From: Podospora comata
Taxonomy: Eukaryota > Ascomycota > Sordariomycetes > Sordariales > Podosporaceae
DNA length: 64,000 bases
Assembly (NCBI GenBank): GCA_017354895.1
Contig: CP071493.1
Span: 6,014,001 to 6,078,000, forward strand
Direction: 5' to 3'
A model generated the notes under the pieces. The model worked only from the letters and a program-made list of their open reading frames with translations. It searched no databases and was not told the DNA's origin. Of this stretch, positions 58,901 to 64,000 are shown piece by piece. Position numbers and translations under genes: made by a program. Positions within the stretch are counted from its first letter, which is position 1. Each line of letters starts with the position of its first letter.

Positions 58901-60249
58901 AACCCATCATCACCAACCCAACATCACCAACAATCGTCATGAACACCACAAGAGGCATGTCAGACGCACAAAGGGCAATTGAGCTGCAAATCTGCTCAGA
59001 CACAGCGACAAGAGTATTTGAATTCTTTCTCTCAAATGATATATCGACACTACTTCCCAGTTCGGTCGGCTCTCGGTTGCGGGTACACCCTGATCGGAAA
59101 CATCCCGTATTGTCTCCGACCTTGATCATCCTGGTCTTTTCTGATCGCGAGCAAGCACCTGAGACTTCTCCACGTTGGGATCTCCCTTGTCGCCCTGCTT
59201 TTCCACTTTCTTTCAATTTCTGGTCTTGGTTAATGGTTTCCCTCTTTTTTTCTTTTTTTTTGCGTCGATTTGAGCACATCCTGACGAAACGAGCCTCACA
59301 CGGCAGCGGATCAAATTCCCCTGGCCGCAACGGAGTAATCATGTTGAGATGCAGCAGAGAGAAGATCGACGCAGGAGCCAGAGCGTAGTGCGGCCGTAGA
59401 GGTTCTTTTTGAAGGCCAACAAAGTTGCTGCTGCATGTCATGAAGAATCTTTTGGCTGGCCCTAACGAGGTGTCCACAGTCTTTTCTACTTGGGAAAAGC
59501 ATCATGAAGTTTGCGCGCTCTCGGGGATAACTAAGAGACCGACTGTTGAGGCCGTTTAAACCGTCCAATACCACATTAAATCCCCCCCCACACACCCACC
59601 ACCACCAATACGCAAAATCGAACGCCGCAAAGTGATTCATTCATACAGACAAGGTACTGTACGAACGGTATGATTCTATCCAGAAGAGGTGTTGGACCCG
59701 GCGCGTGGGCTTTGCCGGGTACACACACTCAACGAGTACATGAGACCTGCAGACATCGCCTCGCGACAAGAAGTACTTGTGCTCCCAACCCCAGTCCCCA
59801 GTCTCGAGTCCCCATGTTCCTCATGCCCCTGTCAGTCCCTTGAACCCCGTCAGCATACCTGATGTACCCGTCATCCATGTCATCCTTGTCAGTTCACTCA
59901 CAGCTAAGAGAGGGCCGCGCAGCCCTTCATCTTTATGTACATTAATAATCCCCTGCTCTCTCCTGCTTCCCTCTGCTGGACTGCTTATGCACCCACTCCC
60001 CCCTCGTTCTCGAACACTGGTCTTGGCCTCATCCGTGCAAACCACCCCGATCTCATATGCTATTTCTTTATCCCACACCCCCCTCCAGAACTAGCTCACC
60101 ATTATAAGACCTCATCTTGCCACCATCGTCTTAACACCTTCTCGGTTCTAGAAGACACGAACTTTGACTTGACATCTTGACAGCTTGACAACCAAGTTTA
60201 CGGACGACATCAAGCTATTGCCACACAATACTTACACACTCAGCATACA
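55902..60249. other. 4.3-kb upstream region of the Zn2Cys6 factor gene
   Basis: No gene with recognisable features. A minus-strand frame (55866-56345) runs into the tRNA-Leu gene and is unlikely. A short plus-strand frame around 58939 could be an upstream ORF of a long leader. Long regulatory leaders are common for developmental Zn2Cys6 genes. T-rich tracts lie near 59245-59260. Confidence 0.5.
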
Positions 60250-61504
60250 ATGGACGGCTTACCAACACCACCCAACGAGGACTTCCTCGGTCACAAGAGA
60301 CACCACACCATCTCCAAGTCAGTCAAGGCCGTTCACAGGACATCAAAACGCACCAGCTATCACGGCCACGCGCCTTCGCCTGTCCATGACACCCACTCAT
60401 CACACAGCGGAGATGCCAGACATAAGAGAGTGTGGAAGGCCTGCGAGAGGTGCAGAATGAAGAAGACCAAGGTTGGTTTCAACTACCTACCAACCTGATC
60501 TCTCTTCAGCTATCTGACTAACCACTTTTCAGTGCGACGGAGAGTTCCCCTGCAAGAGGTGTAAGGACGACGGCCTTGTCTGCACAGCTGGAGTTCGCAA
60601 GAAGACCGAATACAAGCAACTACCGCGCGGATACGCAGAGGTGCTCGAGAACACGCAGTTTGCCCTCATTGCCACGGTACACAAGCTTTATGCTATGGTC
60701 CGAAACCACCAGACATGGGATCTCGGCGAGCCAGATCTCAACGACAGAGGCCAGCCGGTGATTCACAATATTGCGTCCAAACTGGGGTGTATACGACCCA
60801 GCGGGGACATGGACCTGCCTCCTCATGCTGTTTTCCCCGAAGACGAAGCCGGCCTCACCGAACTTGCCAGACAACTAGAGGAGCAACAGAGGAGAGAAGC
60901 CATCGCCGCCCCATTATCCAGCAACGGCACCACCACTTCCATCCCCCACAGCCACCACAGTAGACAAAACACGATCGACTCGCGAACCGACGACCGGGCC
61001 AGCTCGTCCTCCCCCGAACTCGACCACTCGGACTTTGAGACCAGCATGGACAACTACCGAAAAGCGACCTTTGGCACCACCACGGGAGCAACCTCAGCGA
61101 TCACCATGTCACCCGCCAGCCTGTCCTATCACGACTTTGACATGTCCGGCTGCCCTACGCCTTCGGTGGACGGCAGGTTCCCACCGCACACGACGCAGTC
61201 ACCTACCTCGGCGGGGAGCATTCCCACCAGTCTGAACTGGCTCAACGCGGCAAGGACTTCTTCTACGGCTGTGATGGACGCGCTGGAGTTTACCTCGCAG
61301 CCTGCGGCGCACTACGGGGGGTATACGCTGGACATGGACATGCTTAATCAGAATCTGCTAGAGTCCGCGTTTGGAGTTGGAAGTGGGGTGGGGATGAAGG
61401 GGTTGGCTTGTGCGGCGAATCCGGATGTCACGCTTTTGGGGGGAATGGGGGACACGATGATGTACGGGGGGATGTATGGGGGGGATGATGGGTTGAGGAT
61501 GTGA
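60250..61504 (+). CDS. Zn2Cys6 (Gal4-type) transcription factor
   Basis: DNA-binding regulator; target unknown. Exons 60250-60471 and 60533-61504 (398 codons, 397 aa); the intron sits inside the zinc cluster, between K74 and C75. The cluster is complete: C65, C68, C75, C81, C84, C91 with spacing X2-X6-X5-X2-X6, in the context KRVWKACERCRMKKTKCDGE. A conserved block follows (TEYKQLPRGYAEVLENTQFA; LIATVHKLYAMVRN). The rest is a Ser/Thr-rich region and a C-terminus rich in Gly and Met (GGMYGGDDGLRM). No fungal_trans middle domain is present, so this is a short member of the group. The reading frame across the intron is exact. Confidence 0.93.
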
Positions 61505-61560
61505 GTGAGATTGTGGGGAGTGGTGAGGGGACTTTTTTTTGGGGGTGGGGGGTGGGGGAA
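61437..61560 (+). repeat. G-rich tract with quadruplex potential at the 3' end of the Zn2Cys6 gene
   Basis: Runs of four to seven G recur through the last ~70 coding nt and the first ~55 nt of the 3' untranslated region, for example G5-T-G6-T-G5 at 61541-61558. Together with preceding G runs they meet a simple quadruplex rule. Confidence 0.6.
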
Positions 61561-64000
61561 TTTCGGATGTCATGGGGGTCAGTCAGTCAGGACAAAGGTA
61601 CAGACGCAAGAGAAGAGAATGCAGATTATCGGGTTTCGGTACACGGTTTGAAAGGGTTTTTCCATCCATCTAAACTTTTTTTGTGAGGGAAGCGGTGGTG
61701 CGGCGGGACCGGGGACGGAGACGGGGAGAACCGTTTAGTTTTTGTGTGGATGCATGTATGTGTGTGTATGTGTGTGCCTGTCAGGGGGGTGTAGGATGTG
61801 TGAGGCTGCGGCGAGGGGGGGTGTTGAGCGGCGGGTTTTTGGGTTTGGCTTACCGTTTCTTTTTTTTCCCCTTCTCTACACGGGAGGGACATATGCAACT
61901 GTTCGGGTTACCTTGTTTAGAACGTTCGTTTCTGTTGTTTACATATTTATCCTTTTTTTTATTTTATTGGGATTGGATGGGATAGGTAGGATGGAGTTCA
62001 CTTGGCGCCTTGTGGGGGTTAGGTAGGGTAGGAGGTATGGTTTGGGTACAGAGGGTTTTAGACAACACAACAATACTCTTCTTCTTTAGTTGTTTTTTCT
62101 CTCATTAGAGCCGCTTGTCTTTCTGTTCGGGGTGTGTGTACTTTTGCTGATGGATGGTGGGACAAGTTGAGGGTTCATTTTTATTACGTTGCAGTGGCTT
62201 TTACGGTTGGAGAGGGCAGGGCTGAGAGTTGGGAGTGGTACCGAGGGGGTTGTGATAGTGAATTGAACGATGAATGATGATTACCACGCTTATCCCACTG
62301 TATCTTGTGAAGTCAATATCATCACCGAAGTGTTTCAAGATGAACGTGTGGAGGTATCTACTCGGGTACGTACGAACTGGGGGGGTGGTAAGGCATTTGA
62401 TTTGCTCCCCCATCTCATCCCGTCCCGTCTCGTGGAATCCTTCTAGAAGAGAAAACTTCCCCGGTTCCTTACCTACGGTTCATTCCCAGCCACGTTGTAC
62501 GCTCGGTCGGTTAATCATCCACGTTTCTCTTTTCCACCCGCTCCGGTTCAGTCCACTAGGCTTCATCCTACCCAAATTGCTTTGTTGCTTAGCGGCTGGG
62601 GGGAATGGAATGCCCACGCTAGAAGACCGGCGACCCCTTCTAGAAGGAGGTTAAAAAGCCACTTGAATAAGGCCGAAGCCGCTCAGCGGCGGATGTTTCC
62701 AGACGAAGGAGGATTGCGGTGTATAAGGCTCAGGTGAAGCCAAGGTATTGGTCGTCAGGTTGGGGTGATTGTCGGAATGTCTCACTCCGCCTCTTGTTTT
62801 CTGTTGTGAACGCAGGCGTTGACTGTTGTGCACCGTCGTCTGCCTTGCTTGTACGCTTTGGTGGGCTGGTAAAGGAACAGAAGGACTCGGTTAATTTAGA
62901 TTACACGCATCACAGGGGCATGACAGGATTCCGGGTAGGCACTGGACTATTGTTTCTTTTGGTAACCTAGTTAGGTACGTACCGTGAAGACGAAAGAGAC
63001 GGGTTGAGATGAAAGTGCAGAAAACGCCCCGATGGACATTACATAATTTTGATGATGCTGAAGGGCTTTTTTTTTTTTTTTGTCTGGGATGTTTTCAGGT
63101 TTATTTTTTTTTTCCCTTGGCCAGATCCTTCGTCACATCCCTTCGAATGGCATGCGTACGGCAACGGCGCGATTGTAGATCCCCGAGCGCCCTTTCCATC
63201 ACGCTGAAGAAAGGTACGCAGATGCTTCGGTGGTATCCCGCGTCCTTGAGGGAAGTGATCGTCTTTTTTCTATGTGCCTACATATCTAATCACTGGCGAT
63301 GTAGGCTTTACATCCGCCCGTCATGTTCCACGTCTCCCACGCAGTCACATTGTTCTATCCTGATCTAGATCCCCCTCGCCCACGGGCATGTCATGGCATA
63401 CCACACACTGTTGACTGACGCATCAACTCTGGGAAAAGATCGACGCTGTCAGATAAGGCACGTAGATGTTTGTTGTTCGCCCCTGATGCAGATTGAGCTG
63501 CAATGGTTGACGGGAGGAGCTAGTGTCGATATCTCCTCAGGGCTTCTTCGGGAGAGAACCAAGATAGGTTGTCAAATCTGACAAGGGTGGAGGTGCTGGT
63601 GGTGCGTGTAGATTAGGCATGTTGAATCACGTTCCTTCTGACGACCGGCAGGACCTGCATGTGTTGTTTATCTATCTATCTAGGGAGTTGGTTTTACCAA
63701 ATTAGGGGACTCCGACTGGATCTGATAAATGTTGGTGGGCTGGCTTTTGATAGGAACGGCTACTGGAGGTTGGAAGATGAGTGAGATCCTACATACTACA
63801 TTCGGTAGACCTACGGCAGAGGAGGGAGATATCTTACGAGAGAAAGAGCTGGTAGTCCTTCTGTTTGGGTATTGAGAGGGTGGGTACAAGGGCGAAAAAG
63901 GAACATGTGGTGGTAGCTGGTGGTGGTAGCTGGTGTTGGTAGGAGCGGTCCCACTATCGATGGTACAACGCAAGGGTTGGTGATCAATGGTCAGATTGAC
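61505..64000. other. 3' region of the Zn2Cys6 gene and gene-free window end
   Basis: 2.5 kb without a supported gene. It holds T-rich tracts (61532-61540, 61952-61964, 63068-63082, 63105-63113) and a (TG)-rich stretch near 61755-61782. No RNA gene recognised. The next gene must lie beyond the window. Confidence 0.5.

Noticed and set aside
58801-59388. 195-codon plus-strand frame upstream of the Zn2Cys6 gene
   Set aside because: No family features and low-complexity ends; kept only as a possible upstream-ORF region, not as a gene.
1-64000. CRISPR arrays, prokaryotic operons, rRNA genes and secondary-metabolite clusters
   Set aside because: None seen: no regularly spaced direct repeats with spacers, no rRNA sequence, and no polyketide or peptide synthetase-like frames.

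Overview
This window is nuclear DNA from a filamentous ascomycete, most likely a sordariomycete close to Sordariales. The signs are many short (about 50-230 nt) GT-AG introns with CTGAC/CTAAC-type branch sites, and intron-bearing nuclear tRNA genes. The gene set is fungal: a Rom2-type RhoGEF, Pet191, Vms1, Gpi2, two DUF-family membrane proteins, a CFEM-type wall protein and a Zn2Cys6 factor. The SOD1 protein closely resembles the Neurospora enzyme. I found 19 protein-coding genes and 4 tRNA genes. Every spliced model was checked for frame: the exon sums divide by three.

Layout, left to right. 0.1-10.6 kb: minus-strand genes for phosphopantothenoylcysteine synthetase (CAB2), the mitochondrial Mg2+ channel MRS2, a tRNA-Gly and a large RhoGEF. 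12.7-20 kb: plus-strand genes for Cu/Zn superoxide dismutase, Tudor-SN nuclease and transaldolase. 20.6-26.3 kb: four minus-strand genes for a PPN2-like phosphatase, PET191, a DUF7704 membrane protein and a pirin. 26.3-28.7 kb: a small accessory-looking patch with a terminal-inverted-repeat (MITE-like) element, a Cys/His-rich orphan gene and a decayed duplicate of that gene's 3' end. 28.7-31.4 kb: VMS1 and an intron-bearing tRNA-Glu. 31.4-36.1 kb: a 4.7-kb gene-free stretch ahead of a GPI-anchored CFEM-like wall protein (36.1-38.3 kb). 39.8-49.4 kb: a DUF3433 membrane protein with a perfect 7x15-bp coding minisatellite, a DCAF11-like WD40 protein, an intron-bearing tRNA-Pro and GPI2. 51.4-55.4 kb: a small predicted type I membrane protein and a fungal annexin with a long disordered head. 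55.8 kb: an intron-bearing tRNA-Leu. 55.9-60.2 kb: a 4.3-kb upstream region leading to a Zn2Cys6 transcription factor, then a G-rich and T-rich 3' region to the window end.

The window is mostly housekeeping: CoA synthesis, mitochondrial Mg2+ and cytochrome oxidase assembly, pentose phosphate, oxidative defence, ribosome quality control, GPI-anchor synthesis and cell-wall signalling. RhoGEF, GPI2 and the CFEM protein all touch cell-wall biology, but they are spread out and do not form a cluster. I see no secondary-metabolite cluster, no CRISPR and no prokaryotic features. The least explained signals are the TIR element, four AGGGTTAGGG telobox motifs in gene-upstream regions, the orphan genes at 27.2 and 51.4 kb, and the CFEM domain that lacks one of its eight cysteines.
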